This document shows, piece by piece, positions 8,202 to 16,911 of a stretch of 64,000 nucleotides of DNA. The notes below the pieces were generated by a model. The model made no database searches, was not told the origin of the DNA, and saw only the letters and a list, made by a program, of their open reading frames with translations. The DNA comes from an uncultured Shimia sp. (GTDB lineage Bacteria; Pseudomonadota; Alphaproteobacteria; Rhodobacterales; Rhodobacteraceae): contig NZ_CANMJE010000008.1 in NCBI RefSeq assembly GCF_947498095.1, positions 145,201 to 209,200 on the forward strand. The letters are read 5' to 3'. The position numbers and the translations under genes were made by a program. How positions within the stretch are numbered: position 1 is the stretch's first letter; every line of letters starts with the position of its first letter.

Positions 8202-9497
8202 TTACGCCGCGGCGTTTTTGTTTGCTGGCTTCTTGGCAGCTTTGGCTTTTGCTTTAGGCTTGGGCGCTTCGGCGTTGGCGTCGATAAACTCAAGCACCAA
8301 AGGCCGGATGTTGTTGCGCCAGCTCTTGCCAGCGAAAATGCCGTAGTGACCGGCGTTTGGCTCAACATAGCTGGCCTTTCTATCGTCCGGCAGACCGGTG
8401 CACAGATCAAGTGCCGCCACACATTGTCCGGGAGCAGTGATGTCGTCTTTGCCACCTTCAACAGTTTTTACGGCGACCGTCGTGATCTTGCCGATATCGA
8501 CCTTGCGGCCCCCGACGACAAACTCATTGTTGGCGATCTCACCGTTTTTGAAAATACGCTCCACTGTCGATAGGTAGAACTCGGCTGGCATGTCCATGAC
8601 CGCCAGATATTCATCATAGAACCGGTTGTGGGCGTCGTGGTCCGACGCTTCGCCGCGTACGACGCGCTGAATTTGGTCCTGGAACGCTTTTGAATGGCGT
8701 TCGCCGTTCATCGACATGAAGGATGCGAGCTGAAGCAGGCCGGGATATACCATGCGACCAACGCCGGGGTACTTAAAGCCGACGCGCTGAATCATCATCT
8801 CTTCGAGCTGGCCCATCGTCACGCGATGGCCAAAGTCGGTCACATCCGTCGAGGCAGCATTGGGATTGATCGGTCCGCCAATCAGGGTCAACGAGCGTGG
8901 CTGTGCATCAGGGTCTTCGCCCGCGAGGTAGGCCGTAGCCGCCAGTGTCAGTGGCGCGGGCTGGCACACGGCGATTACATGCGTGTCCGGGCCCATTTCT
9001 TTCAGGAAATCAACCAGATACAGCGTGTAGTCCTCGATGTCGAATTTGCCTTCGGACACAGGAATGTCACGCGCATTATGCCAGTCTGTCACGTAGACTT
9101 CGCAATTTACGATCAGGCTTTTGACTGTTGAGCGCAGCAGGGTGGCATAGTGACCGGACATCGGGGCAACCAACAGGATCTTGCGCGGTTGCGTCTCGCG
9201 ACCGGCAACATTGAAGTGGATCAGATCGCCAAACGGGCGTTCAACCACGGTTTCAATATTGACCAGATGGTCCTTGCCGTCTTCACAGGTAAAGGTGCGA
9301 ATACCCCAGTCGGGTTTGACCACCATGCGCTGGAACGTACGCTCAGTAACTTCGCCCCAGGCGCGCATCCACTCCAACGCAGGGTTGGGCATAAGCGAAA
9401 AAACCGGGTACGATGCCATGGCAAGGGCAGATGCGCCCATCCACTGGTTGGTATTGCGGACGGTGTCCATCCAATCATACGTGGCCATGTATCGCAT
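8202..9497 (-). CDS. phaZ: Intracellular polyhydroxyalkanoate depolymerase
   Basis: 431 residues. Conserved regions of intracellular PhaZ enzymes are present: the start MRYMATYDWMDTVRN, ILLVAPMSGHYATLLR, YVTDWHNARDIP, and the thiol-nucleophile box VIAVCQPAPLTLAA in which Cys replaces Ser. The likely catalytic His is in PNAGHYGIFAG. The C-terminus is a Lys/Ala-rich tail (KPKAKAKAAKKPANK), plausibly for granule or phasin association. ATG 9497 has AGGAG upstream; a longer frame to 9611 runs into the phaC promoter and is not used. It mobilises stored polyhydroxybutyrate. It is divergent from phaC with a PhaR-like site between them. Confidence 0.93.
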   Translation of the reverse strand: MRYMATYDWMDTVRNTNQWMGASALAMASYPVFSLMPNPALEWMRAWGEVTERTFQRMVVKPDWGIRTFTCEDGKDHLVNIETVVERPFGDLIHFNVAGRETQPRKILLVAPMSGHYATLLRSTVKSLIVNCEVYVTDWHNARDIPVSEGKFDIEDYTLYLVDFLKEMGPDTHVIAVCQPAPLTLAATAYLAGEDPDAQPRSLTLIGGPINPNAASTDVTDFGHRVTMGQLEEMMIQRVGFKYPGVGRMVYPGLLQLASFMSMNGERHSKAFQDQIQRVVRGEASDHDAHNRFYDEYLAVMDMPAEFYLSTVERIFKNGEIANNEFVVGGRKVDIGKITTVAVKTVEGGKDDITAPGQCVAALDLCTGLPDDRKASYVEPNAGHYGIFAGKSWRNNIRPLVLEFIDANAEAPKPKAKAKAAKKPANKNAAA

Positions 9498-9569
9498 GGG
9501 CGTCTCCTGTTTTACCGGGTATTGAGAGCCCGGAAATTCGTTTGCCCTGTTAAGAGCCATGGGTTTATG

Positions 9570-9580
9570 CTGCGTAGCAG
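9570..9580. promoter_or_regulatory. Putative PhaR operator in phaZ-phaC intergenic region
   Basis: Perfect palindrome CTGC-GTA-GCAG, 18 bases upstream of the phaC start and 73 upstream of phaZ. It matches in form the two sites in front of the phasin gene. I recall TGC-rich palindromes of this kind being described for PhaR of Rhodobacter relatives; the match here is visible, binding is inferred. Confidence 0.65.
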
Positions 9581-9598
9581 CGAGAATAGGACCAATTT

Positions 9599-11398
9599 TT
9601 GAATATGACAACTAAAGAGAATGCCGAAAGCGCGAATCTGGACAAAATGAACGCCAATCTTGCGCGCGTTGAAGAGTTGTCGGCACGTCTGGTCGACGTG
9701 ATGACGCGCCGTAAACCACTGCGCACGGAATTGAACGCGCCAGACGGCGAAGTCTTTGTAAACGCTGCAAATGCTTACGTTCAGGCGATGATGCAGGACC
9801 CGGGGAAGATGTTCGAACATCAACTGGAGTACTGGACCAAGTCGGTGCGGCATTTCGTCGATGCTCAAAATGTCTTAATGCACGGCAAGCTGGAAGCAGC
9901 CCCCGATGACACCCCCACGGACCGGCGTTTTTCCAATCCTTTGTGGCAGTCTCACCCCTATTTCAACTTCATCAAACAGCAATACATGCGCAACGCAGAC
10001 GCCATTCGGCAAGCGGTTTCGGATATTAAGGGGATTGAAGGCAAGGATAAGCAGCGGCTTGAGTATTTCTCGCAGCAGATCATCGATATGATGTCGCCGA
10101 CGAACTTTCTGGGGATGAATCCGGACGTTCTGGAGAAAGCGATCGAGACCGAAGGCGAATCGCTGGTGAAAGGGTTGGAGAACCTGATTTCCGATCTTGA
10201 GGCCAATAACGGCGAGCTGGTGGTGCGTCTTGCCGATGAAAGTGCCTTTGAAATAGGCAAGAACATCGCGACCACGCCGGGCAAGGTGGTGTATCGCAAT
10301 CGCATGTTCGAGCTGCTGCAATACAGCCCGTCTACAGAAACAGTGCATGAGATCCCGCTGATCATCTTTCCGCCCTGGATCAACAAATACTACATTCTGG
10401 ATCTGAAAGAGCAGAACAGCATGATCAAATGGGCGGTCGATCAGGGCTACACTGTCTTTATTGTGAGCTGGATCAACCCGGATCGCACGTACCGAGAGGT
10501 GGGGCTGGACGAATATATCGAAGATGGTTTCCTGACCGCGATCGACGAGGTCAAGAAGCTCACCAGCCAAAAACAGGTTAATGCCGTAGGCTACTGCATT
10601 GCGGGAACGACCTTGCATCTGACGTTGTCCCTGATGAAACAGCGCGGCGACAAGTCGGTCAAAAGCGCGACGTTCTTCACGACGCTGACGGATTTTGGCG
10701 ATCAGGGTGAGTTTACGCCGTTCCTTGGCAATGACTTTATTGACGGGATTGATGATGAGATCGAAGACGAAGGGCTGCTGCGCTCATTTATCATGCAGCG
10801 CACATTCTCGTACTTGCGATCCAACGATCTGGTCTATGGGCCTGCAATCAAAAGCTACATGATGGGCGAGGCGCCTCCGGCGTTTGACCTTTTGTATTGG
10901 AATGGCGATGGATCTGGTTTGCCGGGTAAGATGGCGCATCAGTATTTACGTGAACTTTGCCAGGAGAATGAATTCGTCGGTGATGGCATCGAGCTGTGCG
11001 GCGAGCGGTTGCATATCTCGGATGTGGACGTGCCGTTGTGTTCAGTCACCTGTGAGACCGATCACATCGCGCGCTGGAAAGATTGCTATCACGGGTTCCA
11101 ACAGACCAAGAGCCGCTCAAAGACATTCATTGTTTCTGAGTCCGGCCATATCGCTGGCATCGTGAATCCGCCCTCGAAAAAGAAATACGGCCACTACACC
11201 AACAAGGACGTTAAAGGCACTGCCGACGACTGGATGGCAGGGGCCACGTTCAACGAAGGCTCGTGGTGGCCGGTTTGGGATAAGTGGCTTTCGGCCAAGT
11301 CTGGCAAGCAGGTTTCGGCCCGCGAACCCGGTGATTCGGAGCATCCTGTGCTAGAAGATGCCCCCGGAACCTACGTTCGGGTTCTCGCAACACGCTGA
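9599..11398 (+). CDS. phaC: Class I poly(3-hydroxyalkanoate) synthase
   Basis: About 600 residues, usual for class I PhaC. The PhaC N-terminal domain is followed by an alpha/beta hydrolase core with the lipase-like box VNAVGYCIAGTTLH (nucleophile Cys near residue 331), acid in VTCETDHIARW and catalytic His in SESGHIAGIVNPP. It polymerises 3-hydroxyacyl-CoA on granules. Start choice: TTG 9599 lies 7 bases after AGGA (9588-9591), while ATG 9605 lies 13 bases after it. Spacing favours TTG, codon preference favours ATG, and the difference is two residues. It is followed by the phasin gene. Confidence 0.95.
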   Translation: MNMTTKENAESANLDKMNANLARVEELSARLVDVMTRRKPLRTELNAPDGEVFVNAANAYVQAMMQDPGKMFEHQLEYWTKSVRHFVDAQNVLMHGKLEAAPDDTPTDRRFSNPLWQSHPYFNFIKQQYMRNADAIRQAVSDIKGIEGKDKQRLEYFSQQIIDMMSPTNFLGMNPDVLEKAIETEGESLVKGLENLISDLEANNGELVVRLADESAFEIGKNIATTPGKVVYRNRMFELLQYSPSTETVHEIPLIIFPPWINKYYILDLKEQNSMIKWAVDQGYTVFIVSWINPDRTYREVGLDEYIEDGFLTAIDEVKKLTSQKQVNAVGYCIAGTTLHLTLSLMKQRGDKSVKSATFFTTLTDFGDQGEFTPFLGNDFIDGIDDEIEDEGLLRSFIMQRTFSYLRSNDLVYGPAIKSYMMGEAPPAFDLLYWNGDGSGLPGKMAHQYLRELCQENEFVGDGIELCGERLHISDVDVPLCSVTCETDHIARWKDCYHGFQQTKSRSKTFIVSESGHIAGIVNPPSKKKYGHYTNKDVKGTADDWMAGATFNEGSWWPVWDKWLSAKSGKQVSAREPGDSEHPVLEDAPGTYVRVLATR

Positions 11399-11423
11399 TT
11401 TTAATAGAAAATCAAAAATTATT

Positions 11424-11434
11424 CTGCAGTGCAG
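11424..11434. promoter_or_regulatory. Putative PhaR operator 1 upstream of phasin gene
   Basis: Perfect palindrome CTGC-AGT-GCAG in the AT-rich leader of the phasin gene, 95 bases before its ATG. Its centre is 29 bases from the next copy, roughly three helical turns, as expected for cooperative binding. Confidence 0.7.
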
Positions 11435-11452
11435 CAAAAAAATCTTGAAATG

Positions 11453-11463
11453 CTGCGCTGCAG
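11453..11463. promoter_or_regulatory. Putative PhaR operator 2 upstream of phasin gene
   Basis: Perfect palindrome CTGC-GCT-GCAG, second copy in front of the phasin gene, 66 bases before the ATG. Together with 11424-11434 it would let a repressor occlude the phasin promoter when no granules titrate PhaR. Confidence 0.7.
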
Positions 11464-11528
11464 AAAGCATATTGTTGGCAGGATACAACAGCGGGTTGGC
11501 CCCGCGAGATCACTTAAGGAACTGTCAA

Positions 11529-11978
11529 ATGGCTAAAACTCAAGATATGACCGCGATGCTGAAAGACATGATGGGCGCATTCCCCGTTGATACTTCGGCA
11601 ATGGAAGATGCATTCAAAAACACCGCATCTTTGAACGAAAAACTGACTGGTGTTGCTCTGGACGCCGCCGAGAAATCTTCGGAAATCTCGTCGAAATGGA
11701 CCAAAGACACCCTGGCGAAACTGGCCGACATGTCGAAAGCCAAAGCTGAGCCAGCCGACTATGCCAAAGCGATGACCGATTTCGCTTCTGCTCAGGCTGA
11801 AGTTGCTGCTGAAAACATGGCTGCCTTCGCTGAAGTTGCGAAAAAAGTTCAAATGGAAACTGTTGAACTGCTGATGGCTGCTGGCAAAGACGTCACCGAA
11901 GAGGCGACTGCTGCTGTTAAGAAAGCCACCAACGACGTGACCACGGCTGCTAAGAAAGCAACCGCGAAAGCGAAATAA
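11529..11978 (+). CDS. phaP: Phasin family protein
   Basis: 149-residue, Ala/Lys/Glu-rich amphipathic helical protein matching the phasin family (MAKTQDMTAMLKDMMGAF; central ALDAAEKSSEISSKWTKDTLAKLADM). The C-terminus is repetitive and Lys/Ala/Thr-rich, like a PhaF/AAKKA tail, and could contact DNA or the polymer. ATG 11529 is preceded by AAGGAACTG; a frame opening at 11358 lies within phaC and is discarded. Phasins coat polyhydroxybutyrate granules. Two putative PhaR sites lie in the leader and a hairpin terminator follows. Confidence 0.93.
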   Translation: MAKTQDMTAMLKDMMGAFPVDTSAMEDAFKNTASLNEKLTGVALDAAEKSSEISSKWTKDTLAKLADMSKAKAEPADYAKAMTDFASAQAEVAAENMAAFAEVAKKVQMETVELLMAAGKDVTEEATAAVKKATNDVTTAAKKATAKAK

Positions 11979-12030
11979 GAAAAACGCGAAATTGCGGCGC
12001 CTCCCTCCTCCCTGATGGTGCCGAATGCGT

Positions 12031-12060
12031 GGGCGAGCCAATGGCTCGCCCTTTCTTTTT
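12031..12060 (+). terminator. Terminator of phaP
   Basis: Stem GGGCGAGCC / GGCTCGCCC with loop AAT at 12031-12051, followed by TTTCTTTTTG. It separates phaP from the phaR promoter. Confidence 0.8.
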
Positions 12061-12073
12061 GTTTCCTTTTTTG

Positions 12074-12106
12074 CTGCACTCGCATAGACTTTGCTGCAAC
12101 GCGCAA
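12074..12106. promoter_or_regulatory. Degenerate PhaR-like half-site pair before phaR
   Basis: Two imperfect versions of the motif, CTGC-N4-GCAT (12074-12085) and TTGCTGCAACGCGCAA (12091-12106), lie 22-54 bases before the phaR start. They fit autoregulation by PhaR but are weaker than the three perfect sites at phaC and phaP. Confidence 0.45.
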
Positions 12107-12127
12107 AAAACTCTTGGGGAGATGCAT

Positions 12128-12670
12128 GTGGCCGAAGACAACAAACCGCTTCTGATCAAGCGTTATGCGAGCCGCCGGCTCTATAATACCGAGACCAGCG
12201 ATTACGTGACGCTGGACGATATTGCCGGATTTATCCGTGATGGCCGCGAGGTCCAGATCGTCGATCTTAAGACTGGCGACGACTTGACCCGCCAGTACCT
12301 GCTGCAAATCATTGCTGAACATGAAAGCCGTGGTGAAAACATGCTGCCGGTTAATGTGCTGAATGATCTGGTGCGCAGCTATACCAACCAAGCACAAAGC
12401 ATGATGCCGCAGTTCCTGCAGGCCTCGTTCGATATGTTCCGGGACGGGCAGGAAAAGATGATCGGTGGTGGCATGAAAATGCCTGGCCTCGAAGTGATGC
12501 AAGCGCAGCAAGAGGCGTTTATGAAGGCGTTGACCGGCGGCTTGGGTGGCTGGACCGGCGGTGCTGGGGAACCTGAGGCGACCAAAGAGAAAGCCGAAGA
12601 AGGCGAAGACCTCGACGATATTAAGAAACAACTGGCCGAATTGCAGTCCAAGCTTAACAAGATGAGCTAA
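12128..12670 (+). CDS. phaR: Polyhydroxyalkanoate synthesis repressor PhaR
   Basis: 180 residues. The N-terminus holds the strongly conserved PhaR DNA-binding domain with LLIKRYASRRLYNTETSDYV and DLTRQYLLQIIAEHES. A polymer-sensing region follows (YTNQAQSMMPQFLQASFDMF), then a Gly-rich linker and a short coiled coil at the C-terminus (DIKKQLAELQSKLNKMS). Start: GGGGAG at 12116-12121 abuts ATG 12122 but stands six bases before GTG 12128, so GTG is the better start, giving the usual (M)AEDNKPLLIKRY. PhaR represses phasin and its own gene and is released by binding nascent polymer. Confidence 0.94.
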   Translation: MAEDNKPLLIKRYASRRLYNTETSDYVTLDDIAGFIRDGREVQIVDLKTGDDLTRQYLLQIIAEHESRGENMLPVNVLNDLVRSYTNQAQSMMPQFLQASFDMFRDGQEKMIGGGMKMPGLEVMQAQQEAFMKALTGGLGGWTGGAGEPEATKEKAEEGEDLDDIKKQLAELQSKLNKMS

Positions 12671-12692
12671 GCAAACGTCAGCACAAACAACG

Positions 12693-12730
12693 AAAAGCCC
12701 CGGTCCTGTGACCGGGGCTTTTGTTTTGCG
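12693..12730 (+). terminator. Terminator of phaR
   Basis: Strong hairpin with arms GCCCCGGTC and GACCGGGGC, loop CTGT, flanked by AAAA and TTTTGTTTT (12693-12728). It could act in both directions against the convergent aminotransferase gene. Confidence 0.85.
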
Positions 12731-12786
12731 GCTAACCAGATTTTCGGTAAGGCTTGGGCAGTCAGTCGCTTGCTGGACGGTTGTCT

Positions 12787-14004
12787 CTATGTTCCATAGG
12801 CGCGGGCTTGGCCCATGACATCTTCGGCAGCGCCGGTCAACGCGCCTGCGATAGTATCCAACTCATCGCGCTTCAGCCGTGCGGGCAGGCGCACATCACA
12901 CGCTTTCATCAGCATGGCGCGGGTCTGCGGCAACTCGGGCAGGTCCTTGATGAATTGCCAGTTCCAAAAGGCGCGGGCGTTGTCTGTGGACTGACCAAAG
13001 ACCTGCACTTTGACGCCGCGCTGGTTTGCCGCCGCCTGAAAGGCGAGGATCTGATCGTTGTCCAAGCCCACCAGGTTGAACTGAATCGAATCCGGCGCGC
13101 GATCTTCTGCTGCGAGCTTATCCGGCACAGCCAGCCAAGGTGAGGTGTTCAAGAGGCCCGCGACGTAGTCGTGATTGGCGCGACCGTCACGCACCCGGCG
13201 CGGCACTTCGGTCAGTTGCGGGCGGATGATTGCCGCGGACAGGTTATTGAGCCGCAAATTATAAAGCGGCAATTGGTTCTGCCATTTCGCAAAGGCCGCT
13301 TGCAGGTCGCCCGCGTTGTCGCCCTCGGGGGCTTTGTGCTTTTGCCAGTTATGCTCATATGCGCCGGACATGATGACCGCGCGTGCCACAAGATCGGCAT
13401 CGTCAGTGACCAGAATGCCGCCTTCGCCGGCATTGACCAGCTTATAGGACTGGAAGGAAAAGCATCCAACGCGCCCAATGGTGCCGATCTTGCGTCCATG
13501 CCATGTGGTGCCAAGACTGTGCGCGGCGTCTTCGATAACGGGGATGTCACGGGCGTCGCAAAGCGCCATGATCGCATCCATATCCGAGGTATGTCCGCGC
13601 ATGTGGCTGATGATGACGGCAGAGATGTTGTCATCCAGCCGTTGCTCAAAATCAGCCACGTCGATGCGATAGTTTTCGCCCACTTCGCACAGCACGGGCA
13701 CACAATCCGCGTGTGCCACCGACGAGGGTACGGCGGCAAATGTGAAGCCGGGGATCAGCACCCGCGCATCGCGGGGCAGGTTGAGGGCCTTGAGCGACAG
13801 GAACAGCGCTGCAGAACAGGACGAAACCGCCAGTGCGTATTTCGTTCCCATCATCTCGGCAAATTCGGATTCCATCAGCGAAACAGGGGCATCCTGCGGC
13901 GCAGTGTACCGAAACAAGTCGCCAGATTGCAAAAGGCGTTCAACCTCGGCTTTGGCGGATGCGGGGATGGGCTCGGCGTCATAGACATTCGGCGGAAGTG
14001 TCAT
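12787..14004 (-). CDS. DegT/DnrJ/EryC1/StrS family PLP-dependent aminotransferase
   Basis: 405 residues of the sugar-aminotransferase fold: TKYALAVSSCSAALFLSLKAL (N-terminal PLP pocket), GFTFAAVPSSVAHADCVPVLCEV, IPVIEDAAHSLGTTWHG (Asp and His around the PLP ring) and the Schiff-base lysine in SFQSYKLVNAGEGG. Family members aminate keto-sugars or related ketones. No nucleotide-sugar or cell-surface genes are nearby, so the substrate is open. ATG 14004 is used; GTG 14013 is also in frame, and neither has a clear Shine-Dalgarno sequence. It may belong with the amine-catabolism genes upstream, but a terminator at 14100-14129 separates them. Confidence 0.85.
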   Translation of the reverse strand: MTLPPNVYDAEPIPASAKAEVERLLQSGDLFRYTAPQDAPVSLMESEFAEMMGTKYALAVSSCSAALFLSLKALNLPRDARVLIPGFTFAAVPSSVAHADCVPVLCEVGENYRIDVADFEQRLDDNISAVIISHMRGHTSDMDAIMALCDARDIPVIEDAAHSLGTTWHGRKIGTIGRVGCFSFQSYKLVNAGEGGILVTDDADLVARAVIMSGAYEHNWQKHKAPEGDNAGDLQAAFAKWQNQLPLYNLRLNNLSAAIIRPQLTEVPRRVRDGRANHDYVAGLLNTSPWLAVPDKLAAEDRAPDSIQFNLVGLDNDQILAFQAAANQRGVKVQVFGQSTDNARAFWNWQFIKDLPELPQTRAMLMKACDVRLPARLKRDELDTIAGALTGAAEDVMGQARAYGT

Positions 14005-14099
14005 AGATTTCACTTTGCTTAATTAATGCTTTGGGAAATATAAATAGAGGGCGAGGCAAAATCCAGCCCCAACATCCCAAGAACCATGACGTTTCCATG

Positions 14100-14129
14100 A
14101 AAAACCCCACGGCCAGAGGGCCGCGGGGC
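14100..14129 (-). terminator. Terminator downstream of the FAD oxidase gene
   Basis: On the minus strand a 10-bp stem (CCCCGCGGCC / GGCCGTGGGG, one wobble, loop CTCT, 14106-14129) is followed by a TTTTT run (14101-14105). It closes the amine-catabolism transcript. Confidence 0.8.
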
Positions 14130-14156
14130 GAATTTCCGCGCATCAGGTGAGCTGCG

Positions 14157-15464
14157 TCAGAACCCAAGCCGATCGCGCAGGGAAAACCACGTCATGGCCA
14201 GAACCAAAAGGGGGGTGCGCAACCCGGCGCCACCTGGGAAAGCCGGGGCTGGAACACGGGCCATCGTGTCAAAGCCTTCGCTTTGTCCTGCAATCGCCTC
14301 GGCCACCAGCATGCCGGCATGGGTTGCGGTGCCGACGCCATGACCAGAATACCCCGACGCGGTGATCACGCTGGATCCGAGACGCGCAAAAAACGGCATG
14401 CGTTTCATGGTGATGCCCAATGTGCCACCCCAGGCATAGTCAATCTCGATATCGGCAAGCTGTGGGTAGATCTCGGTCATGGGCTTGCGCACCACAGCGG
14501 CAATGTCTTCGGGGAAGCGGTAGCCATAGGTCTCACCACCGCCAAACAACAACCGCTTGTCATGACTCAGCCGGAAATAGTTGATCACGAATTTGCTGTC
14601 GGCAATGGCCAAGTCGCGGCGCAGAACACCGTCCAGTTCTTCGTCGCTGAGCGGACGGGTCGCTGCGATATAATTGTTGATCGGCATAACCCGCGCGGCC
14701 ACCTTGCGCTCGAGGTTGCCGAGGTATCCATTGCAGGCCAGCACCACATGTTCGGCAACAACGCGGCCCTTGTCGGTCTTGACGACATTCGGACTGCCTT
14801 TTTGCACCCCGTGCACATGGGTGTTCTCATAAATCCGAACGCCAGCCGCTTTGGCGGCACGGGCCAATCCCAAGGCATAAGCCAAGGGGTGCAAATGCCC
14901 CGCAGACATGTCCAGCGATCCTCCGACGTACTTGGGTGACGGACAGATGGCCTGCATCTGGTCGCGATCCAGCGTTTCGATCTGGTCATAGCCGTATTCA
15001 TTCTGCAGATGTTCGACATAGCGGTGTTCCGAGCGCACATCCCGATCGCTGAAACAGGCATGTGCGATGCCCGGCTTCAGATGGCACTCAATATCGTGCT
15101 TTTCGATCAATCCCTTGGTCACCTGCTTGGATTCTTCCGCCAACAGCCAGAGCTTGTGTGCGTCCTCAATGCCTAAGAGGTGTTCAATCTCGTCCTGCTC
15201 CATGCGCTGGCCCGAGCCCAACTGGCCGCCATTGCGTCCCGAGGCGCCAAACCCAACGCGATGAGCCTCAATCAAGGCAACGTCATAGCCGCGCTCGGCC
15301 AGATGCAAAGCGGTCGAAAGTCCGGTGTAGCCCGCGCCGACCACACAAACATCTGCCTTGGTCTCCCCGCGCAACGCGGCAAACGGCTCGAGCTGTGTTG
15401 CCGTGGCAGCGTACCAGCTGTCTGGATACTGGCCTTGTTTGTCATTGGAATAGAGCAGGTTCAT
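14157..15464 (-). CDS. FAD-dependent oxidoreductase, gamma-glutamylputrescine oxidase-like (PuuB/OrdL family)
   Basis: 435 residues of the DAO/glycine-oxidase family. The FAD-binding Rossmann motif is VCVVGAGYTGLSTALHLAERG near residues 40-60, with the ARxGQ-like segment GFGASGRNGGQLGSG just after. The C-terminal FAD contact is ASGYSGHGVGTATHAG. ATG 15464 has AAGGGGG upstream; the 20-residue extension lacks any signal. PuuB oxidises gamma-glutamylated polyamine to an aldehyde. The neighbouring glutamine-synthetase-like ligases and amidotransferase support a Puu-type pathway, but substrate specificity is not readable from the sequence. Confidence 0.85.
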   Translation of the reverse strand: MNLLYSNDKQGQYPDSWYAATATQLEPFAALRGETKADVCVVGAGYTGLSTALHLAERGYDVALIEAHRVGFGASGRNGGQLGSGQRMEQDEIEHLLGIEDAHKLWLLAEESKQVTKGLIEKHDIECHLKPGIAHACFSDRDVRSEHRYVEHLQNEYGYDQIETLDRDQMQAICPSPKYVGGSLDMSAGHLHPLAYALGLARAAKAAGVRIYENTHVHGVQKGSPNVVKTDKGRVVAEHVVLACNGYLGNLERKVAARVMPINNYIAATRPLSDEELDGVLRRDLAIADSKFVINYFRLSHDKRLLFGGGETYGYRFPEDIAAVVRKPMTEIYPQLADIEIDYAWGGTLGITMKRMPFFARLGSSVITASGYSGHGVGTATHAGMLVAEAIAGQSEGFDTMARVPAPAFPGGAGLRTPLLVLAMTWFSLRDRLGF

Positions 15465-15552
15465 GGCAATCCCCCTTGCCTTCATTTTGGCAAAAATACT
15501 CGCGCCGCAGGCTTCAGGCGCCAAAGCGCCCGAAAACCTGACGTGCGGCGGA

Positions 15553-16911
15553 TCATACGTTCAACAGAAGATGCTCGCGCTCCCAAGGAGAGATCACGCC
15601 CAGGAATTCTTCGTATTCCGTGCGCTTCACGATCGAATAGACACGGGCGAATTCTGGTCCCAAAACCTCATGCAGGTCTTTGGCTTCATCAAAGATATCC
15701 AGTGCTGCGCTCATTTCGCGCGGAATATCCTCTTCGCCTTCATAGGCATCACCTTTGAACTGCGCGTCGGGGCGTTCCTTTTCCATCATCCCAAGATAGC
15801 CGCAGGCCAGCGAGGCCGCGATCGCCAGATAGGGGTTACAGTCCATTCCGGCCAAACGGTTTTCAACCCGGCGGGCAATGGGTTTGGAGATCGGGATACG
15901 GATACCGGTGGTGCGGTTGTCACGCGCCCATTCCAGATTGATCGGGGCCGCGTGATCGCGCACGTAGCGACGATATGAGTTTACGTAAGGCGCAATCAAT
16001 GGGATCGCGGCGGGCATATGGTTCTGCAAGCCGGCGATAAAGTGAAAGAACGCGTCCGTATCTCCACCCTGTGGCCCGGAAAAGATGTTTTCCCCGGTCT
16101 CAATGTCGATAACCGAGTGGTGGATATGCATCGCACTGCCCGGTTCATCGCTGATGGGTTTGGCCATGAACGTGGCATAGCAGTCGTGACGCAGGGCTGC
16201 CTCGCGGATCAGCCGCTTGAAGTAGAACACCTGATCGGCCAGCGCGATAGGGTCGCCGTGCAACAGGTTGATCTCAAGCTGACCTGCACCGCCTTCTTGG
16301 GTGATCCCGTCGATGTCGATGCCTTGCGCTTCGGCGAAATCATAGATGTCGTCGATTACGGGGCCGAACTCATCCACTGCGGTCATCGAATAGGCCTGAC
16401 GTGCGGCCGCCGGACGACCCGAACGTCCCATCATCGGCTCGATCGCTTTGGCGGGGTCGATGTTGCGAGCGACGAGGTAAAACTCCATCTCAGGCGCGAC
16501 AACGGCCTTCCAGCCTTTCTTGGCATAGAGGTCAACAACCCGCTTCAGAACATTGCGGGGGCTGTATTCAATAGCGTTGCCCTCCACGTCGTAGGCGTCG
16601 TGGATGATCTGCAGGGTCCAGTCCCCTGTCCAGGGGGCTGCCGTCGCAGTGCTCCAATCGGGGCGTAGGACCATGTCCTTTTCGATAAAGCCTTCATCGC
16701 CAGCGGCTTCGCCCCAGCCACCGGTGATGGTCTGGTAGAAAATCGAATCCGGCAGGTGAAAGAACTCCTGTGTGGCGAATTTCTTGGCAGGCACGGCCTT
16801 GCCGCGGGCAATGCCCGGCAGGTCCGAGACGATGCATTCAACCTCGTCGAGTCGTTTGCCGTCGATATAGTCCAGTGCAGCCTGCGGGATATTTTTCATC
16901 CAATTGGCCAT
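15553..16911 (-). CDS. Glutamine synthetase family protein, gamma-glutamylpolyamine ligase-like (PuuA-like)
   Basis: 452 residues with all catalytic landmarks of the GS fold: VVAPEMEFYL (metal-binding Glu), GGAGQLEINLLHGD, AMHIHHSVID (ATP/metal His), RDNRTTGIRIP (substrate Arg) and RRVENRLAGMDCNPYLAIAASL. It lacks the regulatory adenylylation region of housekeeping GlnA and falls with PuuA/type III-like ligases that attach glutamate to amines. Its ATG overlaps the stop of the amidotransferase gene by one base (TAATG), so the two are translationally coupled. The FAD oxidase follows after 88 bases. Confidence 0.87.
   Translation of the reverse strand: MANWMKNIPQAALDYIDGKRLDEVECIVSDLPGIARGKAVPAKKFATQEFFHLPDSIFYQTITGGWGEAAGDEGFIEKDMVLRPDWSTATAAPWTGDWTLQIIHDAYDVEGNAIEYSPRNVLKRVVDLYAKKGWKAVVAPEMEFYLVARNIDPAKAIEPMMGRSGRPAAARQAYSMTAVDEFGPVIDDIYDFAEAQGIDIDGITQEGGAGQLEINLLHGDPIALADQVFYFKRLIREAALRHDCYATFMAKPISDEPGSAMHIHHSVIDIETGENIFSGPQGGDTDAFFHFIAGLQNHMPAAIPLIAPYVNSYRRYVRDHAAPINLEWARDNRTTGIRIPISKPIARRVENRLAGMDCNPYLAIAASLACGYLGMMEKERPDAQFKGDAYEGEEDIPREMSAALDIFDEAKDLHEVLGPEFARVYSIVKRTEYEEFLGVISPWEREHLLLNV

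Noticed and set aside
9875..10618. 247-residue minus-strand frame
   Set aside because: Antisense shadow of phaC.
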